Shown here in pieces: positions 1-9,656 of a stretch of 64,000 nucleotides of DNA. Below the pieces are notes generated by a model, which saw nothing but the letters and a program-made list of their open reading frames with translations, was not told where the DNA came from and ran no database searches. This DNA comes from Paenibacillus sp. Soil766. Its GTDB lineage: Bacteria; Bacillota; Bacilli; Paenibacillales; NBRC-103111. The position numbers were made by a program, and so were the translations under genes. The stretch spans positions 1-64,000 of the forward strand of contig NZ_LMSJ01000029.1 in assembly GCF_001428105.1 (NCBI RefSeq). The letters are read 5' to 3'. Each line of letters starts with the position of its first letter. Position 1 is the first letter of the stretch.

Positions 1-23
1 GATGATAAAGTCAAAATTAAAAG

Positions 24-55
24 GCATGAGCCCAGTACAATACCGAGCCCATGCC
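24..55 (-). terminator. Rho-independent terminator after zur
   Basis: An inverted repeat (GGCATG ... CATGCC, with extra GAGCCC/GGGCTC pairing possibilities) is followed on the minus strand by TTTTAATTTT. It lies about 100 bases beyond the stop of the Fur-family gene and would end its transcript. Bases 56-150 hold nothing else I can name. Confidence 0.6.
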
Positions 56-150
56 CAACAGGTTGCTTAATATATATGTCTAACTTTAAGGGGTCACTTC
101 AACCGGGCTCACCCCAGCAGACTGCTTTTTTGTTATACACATATAAATAT

Positions 151-609
151 TTATTCGCCCACCTGAGCGGTAGGCATGGTTGATTTACAATCGGCACAAT
201 AGCCAAATATTTCAAACCGATGGCTTTGAATCTCAAAGCTTTCCGGCAAATCCTGTACTAGCTTCATCGGACAGAACTCAAACGTCACAGTCTTCTCGCA
301 GTTGACGCAAATCATGTGATGATGATGATGGGACAAACAACTCGCTTTGAACTTCAAGCCATCCGCCAAATGAAATTGCTCCAGAACACCCATCTCGCTC
401 AACAATCGGAGATTACGATACACTGTATCGAAGCTTACGCCTGGATATTTCATTTTCATATGTTCATAAACATCCTTCGGCGATAAATAACTGCCCGATT
501 CTGCGAATAAGGTCGCTAAGCTCCTGCGTTGCTCTGTAATACGCCAGCCCTTCTGCGACATCGCTCTTAGCATCTCATCGATCGTATCCGTATGCGTACT
601 CACTTGCAT
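151..609 (-). CDS. zur: Fur-family metalloregulator, Zur-like
   Basis: A 152-residue Fur-family repressor: an N-terminal winged helix (about residues 15-85, with a DTVYRNL recognition-helix motif) followed by a metal-binding dimerisation domain containing SHHHHHM. Two CxxC pairs (CVNC and CADC) would hold the structural zinc. An upstream extension to 669 is possible, but the start at 609 is preferred because AGAGGGG lies just before this ATG. The next gene upstream encodes a His-rich CobW/ZagA-type GTPase, the classic partner of the zinc regulator Zur, so I favour Zur over Fur or PerR; metal specificity is inference. No clear Zur box was seen. Confidence 0.85.
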   Translation of the reverse strand: MQVSTHTDTIDEMLRAMSQKGWRITEQRRSLATLFAESGSYLSPKDVYEHMKMKYPGVSFDTVYRNLRLLSEMGVLEQFHLADGLKFKASCLSHHHHHMICVNCEKTVTFEFCPMKLVQDLPESFEIQSHRFEIFGYCADCKSTMPTAQVGE

Positions 610-743
610 TACCCCTCTGTGTTGAAATCTTCTCCTATTATAGTGCAGCAAATAGGCCACTTGCGTCAAGTGTAGAACGATGACGGAATTTGTATATTTC
701 CCAGATACTACCCAGGACTTGCCATTTTCAGCTAGTTGATCTT

Positions 744-1751
744 CTAGGTATCGGACTCTTCTTCTAATTTCAGCAAGCTTGCGCGAATGACATCCTTGGC
801 AAAGTTCTCCCCAATGAAGACTGCAACATCAGGCACATCGCCTTTTGGCGTTATTTTCACAAAATCCATTTCTCTATAGGCGTATTGGAATAAGAACCGA
901 CTCGATGTATCCGAGAAGCTTAGAATCCCTTTGGCACGATATACTTCCTGAGGAAGTTGACTTACGAATTGTTCAAATTCGTTACTATTTACAGCCCGTT
1001 CAAAAAAATGGGTATACGCCATTACATGGTTATGTGAATGATGATGTTCATGCTCATGATGATGCTCGTGGCTATGTGAAGCCGTCTCATCGTTCGATTC
1101 TACCTGCATGGGTGACCTGTCCGAAATCTCTGTGTGAATGTCTTCAATTACCCTGATATCGATCTGACTGAACACGGTATAATGTAAATCCGCATAGGGA
1201 TTCCATTCCCTTACGAGATCTTGAACTTCTTGAAGCGCCGATTCCTGCAACAGATCCGTCTTGTTAAGCAAGAGCAAGTTCGCACAACGAATTTGATCCC
1301 GCATAAGCCGGTAGGTTTTTCCGCGACTTGTTCGATTTAATTCAAGCAGCTGTGGGGCATCCACAACCGTAATGATAGCTGAAAGCTCTATAGGAAGTAT
1401 AAGCGAAGCGTCCGTTATCTCATCAATAATTTCCATAGGATTCGCTATCCCCGTCGATTCAACGAAAATTAAATCTGGCTGCTCTCCTATCACTAATTCG
1501 TTCAACGCTGTGGCAAGATCACCACGACTCGAACAGCAAATGCATCCACCAAGCAGTTCCGACATAGGGACTTCATTGGCGATTAACTGTCCATCCAAAT
1601 TCACTTCGCCTATTTCATTCATGATGACAGCCGGCTTACGGCCCGCTTCGGTGAAATAATCGATTGCCTTAGTGAGTAATGTCGTTTTACCGCTCCCCAG
1701 AAATCCAGATAAAACATATACATGAACCCGTTTGTTTGCCATTCGCGTCAT
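744..1751 (-). CDS. CobW/COG0523 GTPase, zinc metallochaperone-like
   Basis: A 335-residue COG0523 G3E-family GTPase. The N terminus has the P-loop GFLGSGKTTLL, then the family's metal-binding CICC motif (CxCC) about 60 residues on, an ESTG motif, and NKTD for guanine recognition. Before the C-terminal CobW_C domain lies a His-rich stretch (SHSHEHHHEHEHHHSHNH), typical of members that carry zinc or other transition metals (YciC/ZagA). It sits beside a Zur-like regulator, which supports a role in zinc allocation under zinc limitation. Two in-frame ATGs lie close together (1751 and 1742) behind GGAGG; the sequence does not decide between them. Confidence 0.85.
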   Translation of the reverse strand: MTRMANKRVHVYVLSGFLGSGKTTLLTKAIDYFTEAGRKPAVIMNEIGEVNLDGQLIANEVPMSELLGGCICCSSRGDLATALNELVIGEQPDLIFVESTGIANPMEIIDEITDASLILPIELSAIITVVDAPQLLELNRTSRGKTYRLMRDQIRCANLLLLNKTDLLQESALQEVQDLVREWNPYADLHYTVFSQIDIRVIEDIHTEISDRSPMQVESNDETASHSHEHHHEHEHHHSHNHVMAYTHFFERAVNSNEFEQFVSQLPQEVYRAKGILSFSDTSSRFLFQYAYREMDFVKITPKGDVPDVAVFIGENFAKDVIRASLLKLEEESDT

Positions 1752-1784
1752 TTACCTCCATCTTCGGGCTAATCACACCCACGC

Positions 1785-2333
1785 TTACTCGGTCTTCACT
1801 TCAAATTTGGTAGCCAAAATAGGCCATTTCCCAACAATGCCGGCCAAAAAAGGAAATAACTTTGTCCACAACAGACTCGTACTTGGATCCGTCGGTTTTA
1901 ACGGAAGCTCTATGCGTTCGTAAAGGATTTTCGCGGCTTCTTGGACCAATTCAAACGCTAAATCTTCAGGTGCCATTTCTGCTACTGCCTCTAATCTAGG
2001 GAGATACTCTTGCGCGATCGATTCTGATAAACGATGCTCAGCCAATTTGTCTGAAGCCATCACCTCGCCCATACCTAGGCTGACTAGGCGTGCTGTTTCT
2101 TCCTCAAAAGCGTGCGGGATACAGTAAATTTCAAGCGCCAAAGCTGCTATGTAAATGTGTCTTAGCAGTTCATCTTCTTTGGCCATCGTTAAGACAGGTT
2201 GTGGTAGATAGGCAATGATGGCAGGCTTCAACGTGTCCCAGCTATTTTCTATGCTTTTCATCGTAAACTGCATCATCGCTGCCGCCAGCTCCACAGGTGT
2301 AATTGGTTTCTTCTCTAACTCTTGCATAGGCAT
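1785..2333 (-). CDS. Conserved hypothetical protein, 182 aa
   Basis: I do not recognise this protein. It is mostly helical, without a signal peptide or membrane segment, and contains acidic stretches such as EEETARL and MAPEDLAFEL. Its ATG overlaps the stop codon of the metallophosphoesterase gene upstream (TAATG), so the two are very likely translationally coupled, and the CobW gene follows after 33 bases. The three may form one operon. Function unknown. Confidence 0.7.
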   Translation of the reverse strand: MPMQELEKKPITPVELAAAMMQFTMKSIENSWDTLKPAIIAYLPQPVLTMAKEDELLRHIYIAALALEIYCIPHAFEEETARLVSLGMGEVMASDKLAEHRLSESIAQEYLPRLEAVAEMAPEDLAFELVQEAAKILYERIELPLKPTDPSTSLLWTKLFPFLAGIVGKWPILATKFEVKTE

Positions 2334-3496
2334 TACTCCTCTTTTCTATCATTACTTGTAAAATGAATCGTCAACTCAATAATTTCCGATTGGCTTCCCA
2401 ATCGTATCGGTGGCCCCCATGTACCGAAGCCCGAGGACACCAGCGCATGTAAATTCCCTTTACGTAAGTAACCCCAATCTAACTCAAAGATCCGTCTAGT
2501 GAACAGATGGTTCGGCGCTATCTGACCACGGTGCGTATGACCTGACAAATTCACATCAACGCCTGCGGCCGCCGCTACGTCTAACTGATACGGTTGATGG
2601 TCCATCACGATAATCGGCTGAGCAAGGTCTAGCCCCTCCATCAAAGAGACTAGCGATTTACGTCCCTGGGCGGTATGCTCCGCTGATTTATCTTTACGCC
2701 CGACAATAAACAAGCATTCTTGGACATGAACCACTTCATCCATCAGCACGCGAACGCCGATTTGTTCCATTTGTTCCACAAAGGCTGGAATATGTCCGCC
2801 ATAGTATTCATGGTTGCCAAGCACAGCATACACGCCTAATGGAGCCTGCAACTCTCGCATGGTCTGCCCCATTTGATAACGAACAAAAGGTTTAATATCA
2901 TCGTCTATGATATCACCAGGCAACAGAATTAGATCAGGTTTCATCCCATTCACATGCTTGACAAGTTTGCGCAAATGACGATTGCCGACGACGGCGCCCA
3001 AATGAATGTCCGAAGCAACAGCAACCCGAAGCCTTTCCCAGTCCCCTGCATGCTTGGGAATCGTAATCTCATACTTACGGGTAACCGGGGTTCGCGCCAG
3101 GTAAGAGCCTACTAGAAGAAGAATAAGTACAATGGCTATAACGACCCACCCCAGTATAGGCACATAGCTAGCTGACGAGACAGACGCCATATAAAGCACA
3201 CCAATCGCCACATCCGTGATGGGCAATAGAAGGATACCGAATTGGATGAGAGCCAGCCAGTAGGAACCCATAATGTTCAGCAGTCGTGTTAGCGTTGAAG
3301 GCAGCACTTTCGTTCCAAACCGCCCAATAACATAGGAGAACGCAACGATCCAGAACACAGGCCAATACAACCAAGGATGAAATGAAGCACCAAACAGATG
3401 TGACAAAAAAACCTTCAAGTGCCAGCCTATATAGCCGTTGATCGCCGCTACAATAGCAAGTGTAATCGTGACCCTAAGCAACATACCATTTCTCAT
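2333..3496 (-). CDS. Membrane-anchored metallophosphoesterase (YkuE/YaeI-like)
   Basis: A 387-residue protein. About the first 140 residues hold four or five hydrophobic membrane segments; the rest is a calcineurin-like metallophosphoesterase domain with all the usual motifs: DIHLG, GDIIDD, GNHEYY, and GHTHRG near the C terminus. Relatives include YkuE, a lipid-directed or cell-envelope phosphoesterase. The active site would face whichever side the last membrane segment dictates; substrate unknown. Its stop overlaps the start of the following hypothetical gene. Confidence 0.85.
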   Translation of the reverse strand: MRNGMLLRVTITLAIVAAINGYIGWHLKVFLSHLFGASFHPWLYWPVFWIVAFSYVIGRFGTKVLPSTLTRLLNIMGSYWLALIQFGILLLPITDVAIGVLYMASVSSASYVPILGWVVIAIVLILLLVGSYLARTPVTRKYEITIPKHAGDWERLRVAVASDIHLGAVVGNRHLRKLVKHVNGMKPDLILLPGDIIDDDIKPFVRYQMGQTMRELQAPLGVYAVLGNHEYYGGHIPAFVEQMEQIGVRVLMDEVVHVQECLFIVGRKDKSAEHTAQGRKSLVSLMEGLDLAQPIIVMDHQPYQLDVAAAAGVDVNLSGHTHRGQIAPNHLFTRRIFELDWGYLRKGNLHALVSSGFGTWGPPIRLGSQSEIIELTIHFTSNDRKEE

Positions 3497-3533
3497 GTTT
3501 CTTGACGCTCCTATTCTCTACTACCTTCTACCT

Positions 3534-4214
3534 TTATAGCAATAGACTTATCGGCTCTATACATAGCTCATCATCATTCCGCACATTTCCCACTCGGCTA
3601 GACACCGGGTACGCCATCATAAGCTCAGAGGGATATGGCTGCAGAAGTGGGCGAAGTTGCTCCACATTTTTCATACTGCGATCTAACCAAATAGCTTCTT
3701 TCTCCCGTGGCAAAATGACCGGCATACGTTCATGAATATCCTTCATCATCTCGTTCGATTCCGTGGTAATGACCGTACAAGTTGAGATACGCACACCTTC
3801 GGGAGATGTCCATGTATCGTAAAGCCCAGCCATACTGAACAGCTCCTTGCTGCGCAGCATAATACGCATCGGCTGCTTATGCTTGCCGCTTCCCTTCCAG
3901 TCATAGAAAGAATCTGCTGGAATCAAGCAGCGTTTACGTTCGAATGGCTTGCGGAAAGCAGGCTTGTCCGTCAAGGTTTCGGAGCGTGCATTGAGCATTT
4001 GATAGCCAACCTTCTCATCTTTGGCCCATTCTGGAATCAGTCCCCATCGCAGTTCGCCTAGCTTATTTCGCTGCCCATCATGGATGATCGCCATCACCTG
4101 CTGTCCTGGAGCAACATTGTATTTAGGGCTATATCTCGGCATAAAAGTATCGTACATATCGTAGCGCAGCATCAATTCTTCTAACGTTACGGTGATCGTG
4201 TAGCGTCCGCACAT
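3534..4214 (-). CDS. yedK: SRAP-domain protein (HMCES/YedK family)
   Basis: A 226-residue SOS response-associated peptidase. It begins MCGRY, so Cys2 becomes the N-terminal catalytic cysteine after Met removal and can form a thiazolidine crosslink with abasic sites in single-stranded DNA. Other family motifs are present: NARSET, the CLIPADSFYDW block and HERMPVIL. It protects abasic sites at replication forks. It lies directly downstream of the damaged SOS-polymerase locus, fitting a DNA-damage neighbourhood. About 150 bases separate it from the YolD-like gene; I see no LexA box of its own. Confidence 0.93.
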   Translation of the reverse strand: MCGRYTITVTLEELMLRYDMYDTFMPRYSPKYNVAPGQQVMAIIHDGQRNKLGELRWGLIPEWAKDEKVGYQMLNARSETLTDKPAFRKPFERKRCLIPADSFYDWKGSGKHKQPMRIMLRSKELFSMAGLYDTWTSPEGVRISTCTVITTESNEMMKDIHERMPVILPREKEAIWLDRSMKNVEQLRPLLQPYPSELMMAYPVSSRVGNVRNDDELCIEPISLLL

Positions 4215-4362
4215 AGCTAATCATCCTTCTCCTTCACACGATTATCCCATTCCCCTTACTCCATTATGGAAAAAAGATAGGCTTACGTCAATTCGTACAG
4301 CCCGAAGAACCTTTCTCCTTCAGGCTGTACAAATGAGCGCTAACCCCTATATTCACGCAGAT

Positions 4363-4887
4363 TCACGATTTCTTCTTCGTATCCCTCTCTAACACACTCA
4401 CACGCGGATCCGTCCCATACATGGTTGTGACCAGACTGTCGGCATATCGGCCGATTCTCACACCAATTTCAGCACGCATATAGTCCCTCGTCATCGTAAA
4501 TCGATCTTCATGCTCACGGCACCGATACCGATAACGGATCATCTGATCGTCTTTCTCCTCTTCCGCGACGTGCATATCATTCTCGAGCATATGGCGCTTT
4601 ACTTTGGCTAAGTCGGCCTGCATATTCTTAGCCAGCACTTGGGCCACCTTCGAATAGAGTGTCCTTAACATCTCGGAGGAACGCTCCACTTCACGCGCCC
4701 TTCGCACAATAATCGTATGCATTAGCGGCAGCAAAACAGATTCTCGTATAATGCTAATGTCATCCGCTGACGGGCGCTTCGTAGGAACCGGTTTGTCATG
4801 CCGTTGGCTTTGAGCTGCTTCCCGGTGCTGTGGAAGCATCATGCGGCTTGACTCCCATAAACCGTTATTCTGCAATTTTTTGCTCAT
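4363..4887 (-). CDS. YolD-like protein, partner of the split uvrX
   Basis: A 174-residue protein whose N terminus carries LWESSRMMLPQH, the hallmark of the YolD-like family (YqjX in Bacillus), whose members are paired with UvrX-type Y-family polymerases and thought to act as polymerase cofactors. The C-terminal half (YRYRCREHEDRFTMTRDYMRAEIG) aligns with the C termini of the other two YolD-like proteins of this window. Its start overlaps the end of the uvrX 3' fragment by four bases. Because the island cuts its operon from the LexA-controlled promoter at 51.75 kb, its SOS induction is probably lost. Confidence 0.8.
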   Translation of the reverse strand: MSKKLQNNGLWESSRMMLPQHREAAQSQRHDKPVPTKRPSADDISIIRESVLLPLMHTIIVRRAREVERSSEMLRTLYSKVAQVLAKNMQADLAKVKRHMLENDMHVAEEEKDDQMIRYRYRCREHEDRFTMTRDYMRAEIGVRIGRYADSLVTTMYGTDPRVSVLERDTKKKS

Positions 4888-5682
4888 TTATAATGACCTC
4901 CGATTTTGAGCGAGCGAACCTTCGCTTGACCAGCTGTCGTCAAGGAGGACGCGCGAACAATCGCCGCATTGCCGAACCGATCCTTAATGCTATCCGTTAC
5001 CTTCTCCAATTCACGTGCCTTCACTTGATCTTCAAATAGGGTGAGCTGATACGTTTCATCGTCCACGAACTGACTCAGCATCACACCAGCACGGCGAACC
5101 GGCATCGTGTCCCAGAATTTATAGAAAAGCTGCTTCACAACTTGAAAAACAGTACCGGTATGATTCGTCGGGTCCGGCATCTTCATCTGGCGCGAGAAGC
5201 CTGTCGGCGCATCAAAGGGACTGCACATGCAGCTGACCGTCACGATAGAGGCCATATAGCCTTTGCGCCGACAATCCCGGCACACCTCCTCCGTCAGCTC
5301 CATGAGAATTGTATTCACTTCCGAGGATTCTGCATAATCCCTCGGCAGCGTCATCATATGGCCGATCGACTTCGGAGGCGTATCGAACGTGCCCGGCGTG
5401 ACTGGACTGTCATCCAAACCGTTTGCCGTTCGCCACATGACCTCCGCATGAATGTCAGACTGTTTGCCGAAACGCGCGCGAAATTTCTGCTTCAACTGAG
5501 GCAGCGGCGTTCGTGCCACCTCACCAATCGTATACATGCCCAACTTGGCAAAATGAGCGGTCATCCGTGAACCCACACCGAACATTTTACTGACAGGCTG
5601 CTCCCACAGGCGTTCCTCGATAGCGGACGGTAGGAGTGTGAAGATGCCAGTCTCATTCTTTTTGGCCCAAATATCTGTGGCC
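4884..5682 (-). pseudogene. uvrX: uvrX (Y-family DNA polymerase), 3' fragment
   Basis: This is the C-terminal part of a UvrX/YqjW-type error-prone polymerase: end of the palm/thumb region, helix-hairpin-helix (GVGSRMTAHFAKLGMYTIGEVA) and the little-finger domain. An ATG at 5585 lies within the gene; the frame stays open without a start through ATDIWAKKNETG up to 5682, where homology stops abruptly. The intact island copy shows the equivalent junction within AKMATD. The matching 5' piece is at 50878-51361, ending at the same residue. The gene is therefore split by the island, and this fragment lacks the catalytic carboxylates. Confidence 0.92.
5676..5682 (+). other. Left junction core of the island (attL-like)
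   Basis: The heptamer TGTGGCC is the last sequence that belongs to uvrX before homology is lost. The same position at the other junction reads TGTTGCC (50878-50884), in the same orientation. Similar short, imperfect cores are left by Tn554-type tyrosine recombinase elements. The exact crossover cannot be fixed without an empty-site sequence. Confidence 0.7.
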
Positions 5683-5696
5683 TAGACAAACTAAAA

Positions 5697-5719
5697 ATGT
5701 ACATTATTCTTATGTACAT
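5697..5719. repeat. Two ATGTACAT motifs at the island's left end
   Basis: ATGTACAT occurs at 5697-5704 and again at 5712-5719, the first 14 bases inside the junction core. The right end has TGTACAT 16 bases inside its core. Read inward, both ends begin AGAC followed by an A-rich run and TGTACA, so they form imperfect inverted ends. Likely recombinase-binding sites (inference). Confidence 0.6.
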
Positions 5720-5779
5720 TATTAATCCTATCCCCTAGAATTTATTTCGTTAAACAAAAATACATTTAATCAATTAATC

Positions 5780-5815
5780 AATAAAAAACAATTATGTACA
5801 TAATTGTTTTTTATT
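5780..5815. repeat. 36-bp perfect palindrome near the left end
   Basis: Each half reads AATAAAAAACAATTATGT or its complement, centred on TGTACA, so the whole 36 bases are a perfect palindrome. It contains a third ATGTACAT (5794-5801). It can form an A/T-rich hairpin with U-tails in both directions, hence might act as a terminator shielding the recombinase genes, but the shared TGTACA core suggests a recombinase or regulator site. Confidence 0.75.
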
Positions 5816-5884
5816 TTTTTATTGCGCACATAATTCCTAGATATTATAGTCGAATTATGGAACATTTTGGAGGTGTTAGCCCTC

Positions 5885-6861
5885 TTGAGTAACCTTACTA
5901 TATTGGTCGATGTTAATTATGTTCAAATAGATTTTTCATTTTGCGTAGACGTTAGTTTCGTAAAATATAAAGTGAAAGGAACACAACAGATAAGAAAGCA
6001 TGCAGTCCTGATGCTTAAAAACAGAAAAAGCAATACATCCATTGTCCACCCACTTACTGCTTTTATTCAATGGAGATGGAAATACAAGGAATATAATACT
6101 CAACGATTACAAGGAACTCATTTAGCTCAATTTTTAAATTATCTTTTGATTGATAATAGAAAAAAATTCAAACTATCCTCATTATCTAATCTTACCATTA
6201 TTCATGGAACAGACTTCTTGAATTTTCTGTTATCCAAAGGAAGTTCAAATTTAAGTGTTAAGAATGTTGAACGAACTTTAAAGCACTTCTATTCTTTTTT
6301 AATACAAAAAGGAATCTTACAAAACTCCGAAGATACAAATCCAGATGTAACCCCTTTTAATCCTATGTATTCAAAGGAGTTTGCTTATGATCCTGAAAGA
6401 GGGAAAGTTGCAATTGAACACACGTTACCCCCAGACTCCTTTTAATGTTTCTTAGAACTGCAGTTTCAATCTCACCGACAATTGCACTTGCTATTTACTT
6501 ATCTATTTTTGGAGGGTTAAGGGCTGGGGAAATCGTCAACATAAAAATTAGTGATATTACACCATATGGAGATGAATATGGAAAAGGTGGACTTATGCTT
6601 CTCCTTAAGACAAGAAATTTAAGAACAGATATTAAAGATATCTCCGACACATCAAGAGTTAAACGTGATAGAAGACAGTTTGTTTACCCTATAAAAGACC
6701 TACTTCCCTTACTTTACAAAAATCACCTTACGGAAATGCAGAGAAAACTTGGTAAATATCCAGAAGTGGACTCACCTCTTTTTATAAACCGTGATGGCAA
6801 AGCTCTTACGGGGAAAAGCCTTCGCGACGCATTTGCAAAAGTTAAAAAAAAATCCTCTTGA
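5885..6861 (+). pseudogene. Tyrosine recombinase, frameshifted and truncated
   Basis: The N-terminal half (to 6445) resembles the SAM-like core-binding domain of phage-type integrases; the second half (6445-6861) starts the catalytic domain with the box I arginine in FGGLRAGEIVNI. One base is missing around TCCTTTTAATG at 6440, where adding a T would restore SFLMFLRTAV. The HxxR and tyrosine motifs are absent because the frame ends at 6861 in an A-run. Start TTG at 5885 follows GGAGGTG. Probable original role: integration of the island. The gene cannot be active as read. Confidence 0.75.
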
Positions 6862-7951
6862 AGAAATTTCTGGTATAAAACTTGAAAGGATTAATGGTAG
6901 AAGGATGATTCCTGAGATAGTTTTGGAAAAATATGAGGAATTCATTAATACGTATTTCACATCTGAACAGGCAGCTAACTTGTTTGGATTGGAACGTTCC
7001 GTCATGCGGACTTGGGTAAGCAACCGATTGAATACAATTAGAGTTAAAAAAGTTGCAGGTACTAATTATGTCCACAAGGAAGACATTTTCCCTCTCAAGG
7101 ATCTGCGAATTGATATTACAAACTGCATGAGCACTAAAGAGATCATGGACGAACTAAAAATAGATAGAAGCACTGTTTTAGATGCTATTCAAAAGAACCA
7201 TATAGAAGGATGGTTTCAAACTTTAGGGGGCTATCACTATGTCCCGAGGGAATCGTTTGAAGAATATAAGCAAAAGTATTATAAAATAGAGAATTCTAGT
7301 GATTACTACTCAATTGGCGAAGTTGCAGATTATTTAGGATGCAGCACCGGTTCAGTGCGCACATTGATTCGGAATACCAACTTACTGGAATTAAGTATAA
7401 ATTCAAAAATACTTACTATCTGCTTAAAAGCGATGTACATAAATTTAAATTTTTTTTAGATGAGATACCACTTAAATATTATACTGCCAACCAAATCATG
7501 GACAAATACAATGTTTCTCACCGTTTTGTTCATTTACTTCTGGCAAATCGGTTATGTGATAAAGTTAAATGGGTGATTCTTAATCGCAATCCTGAAAGAG
7601 TAATACATAAGATTTATATGGACAAGATGCCTGGACATACAGAACATACCCAATGTTTTGTTTACCCGAATTGTATTCACCCTACGGCAACATCTTGTAT
7701 TGGTTGTCCTAATATAATCCCTAAAATTTTTTTGTTAATCAGCATTGGTATCGAATTACAAAAAGGATCTCTATTCTGAATTCGACAAATAATTCTTTCA
7801 TTGCTTCTAGGGAAAAATCTTGGATATACAAATTATTGCTATTATTACAAGAAGCTACTAAGGCTTACGGGATCGAGTATATAAGAACATTCGTTGATTA
7901 CGATGATCTTTTATCAAATGTCGCTGCAGCTCTTCAATATCACCAAACTTA
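6791..7951 (+). pseudogene. Protein with tandem helix-turn-helix domains and Cys-rich tail, frameshifted
   Basis: Across frames this encodes at least four consecutive 50-60 residue units of the excisionase/MerR-like HTH kind: FTSEQAANLFGLERSVMRTW, MSTKEIMDELKIDRSTVLDA, YSIGEVADYLGCSTGSVRTL and YTANQIMDKYNVSHRFVHLL. Frame changes occur near 7385 and near 7775. The tail has spaced cysteines (CFVYPNC, SCIGC) typical of the zinc-like C terminus of large Tn554-type recombinases, then ATKAYGIEYIRTFVDYDDLL. It may be the remains of a second recombinase fused or trimmed by deletion. Start unclear; function inferred only from position. Confidence 0.5.
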
Positions 7952-7979
7952 AGTAGAAAATCGTAAGGAGTGATATTCT

Positions 7980-8895
7980 TTGGCAAATGATCATGGTTTT
8001 AAGCGATCCGAATATATCTCAGATATCGGATTCTTACAATTCGCCCAAGCTTCAGATACCGTAATCTTTGATTCCCAAGATATAAGTTACTACAAAGAGG
8101 CATTCTTGGATTTTAAATCAACTCAAATTATTGTAAACCGTGATTTCGAAGAAGATGAATGGATATTAAGTGCTAATGATGTTCAAACAGCAATTACTTT
8201 TGATATTGATGTTTACTCCGAAATGAAATTGTCACTTAAGTGTTTTACTGTGCTTGGCCTAATTGAAGGACATGACCATAAATACACGCAATTTAGAATC
8301 AAACATTTGATCGAGGGGATTTTATCGTGTCAAGGCTTTAGATGTCCTGTGGATGAAGTGCTTGTTCATTTCGAAAGATGGCTCATGTCTAAACCTAAAC
8401 CTACATTAACTAAACTTTGCCCAGCAATACAGCAGTTTCTTTACTTTTCTAATTTTACATTTAACGATGAACTTCTAGATATAGCCGATCAGTTTAGTAC
8501 TTTTCAGCATGGAATTCGAAGTCTCCCCAATTTCAAAAGATACTTTGATATTTGATTCCATAATCCATGATTTTCAAAAAAATTGGTCATCATCTGAAAA
8601 GCTAATTTTTTTTCCCGATTGTCTTATGGTGGCGCATTACCTTAGTAATCCCTATGCGGGTCTCTGAATTCTGCTCTATCGATTATGATTGTATTATTGC
8701 AGACTCCTCTAAATTTTTTCTGAAAATACCTAGAAAAAAAGTTCCAGCCAAAAAGAAAAATGAAGTTGGTATTGTTGATATCCTTGAAATTAATGAGGAT
8801 TTAACTCAATTAATCTTACAATATAAAGAAATAACAAAAGAATTTAAAAGGACTCCTTACCTTTTATCTTACGACGCATACTGTGAGTCGCCGAG
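7980..8895 (+). pseudogene. Second large tyrosine recombinase, truncated
   Basis: TTG start at 7980 behind AAGGAGTGAT. The first frame runs to 8555; two further frame changes lead through LWWRITLVIPMRVSEF (near 8620-8670), the box I region of large TnpB-like tyrosine recombinases, and PRKKVPAKKKNEVGIVDI. Coding is cut at about 8895 by the left end of the DDE transposon, so the catalytic HxxR and Tyr are missing. Together with the two preceding genes it suggests a Tn554/RIT-like recombinase set. Confidence 0.65.
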
Positions 8896-8913
8896 TGTTG
8901 CCGCTGAATCATA
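8896..8913 (+). repeat. Left terminal inverted repeat of the transposon
   Basis: TGTTGCCGCTGAATCATA matches the right end in 14 of 18 positions. A second conserved block (CTGACGGAATTGCCTGTCC, 8925-8943) follows, as expected for multiple TnsB-like binding sites. Confidence 0.65.
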
Positions 8914-9001
8914 ATGCCCAAAAGCTGACGGAATTGCCTGTCCGAGGATTGACGAATATAATGACCGTATCATAGTAAAGGAAAAGGATGCCCCCATAAA
9001 C

Positions 9002-9632
9002 GTGTACCTGTTCGAGCAGGTTCACTGGAGACATCCTCACACAAAAAAATCAACATGGTCATTGTATCAAATTATGAGCTGGTTGAGAAGATCACCGGCG
9101 TTTTTTGTCAGGTGTGTAGAAATGGTCCCCTGCCCCTGTTGTGGGGAAGAACTCAAGGTCATTGGTAGTCGGAAACGAATTAGTAGGAATGCCACAGGAG
9201 AAGCCAAGGTGTTATCCCTTCGAAGATTACGCTGTAACGGTTGCCGTAAGATCCATCACGAACTACCAGACTGTTTGGTTCCTTACAAGCGTTACGAATC
9301 TACTTGTCTAGAGGAAGTGGTTTCTGAGGAGGAGGCGGGAACTGTTGTTGCAGCAGACGACTCCACCTTGTATCGCTGGCGAAGTTGGTACAACGAACTA
9401 ACAGCCTATTGGTGTGGCGCTCTTTTCTCGATCGCAGTTCGGTTTTCATCAACAACCCATGGAGGTTTCGTCCACACCTTCATTGTCTGCACACCACACA
9501 ATTGGACAAATCGTTGGCGATGCGCCCAGATGGCTGGCGAGAGTTGTCCGTCCCATTGCCAATATGAATTTATGGCTACATACCCGTTCTGCATTCTTGT
9601 CCGCAGATGCTTTTGGTAGACTCAGTTCGTAG
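9002..9632 (+). pseudogene. DUF6431-type zinc-finger protein, frameshifted
   Basis: The readable part has a two-part zinc finger, CPCCGEELKVIG ... LRCNGCRKIHHELPD, typical of a small protein (DUF6431) carried by transposons of this DDE/AAA type. A likely start is the ATG at 9121; the frame is open from 9002. After about 9430 the sequence is only meaningful in other frames (GDAPRWLARVVRPIANMNLW), so at least one frameshift is present. Role in transposition unknown; possibly DNA binding or target choice. Confidence 0.55.
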
Positions 9633-9656
9633 TCTAGCAAAAGCAGATGAGCATGA

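Noticed and set aside
6430-6450. Programmed frameshift in the first recombinase
   Set aside because: The site TCCTTTTAATG is not a canonical slippery heptamer for the needed -1 shift, and the gene also lacks its catalytic end, so simple decay is more likely.
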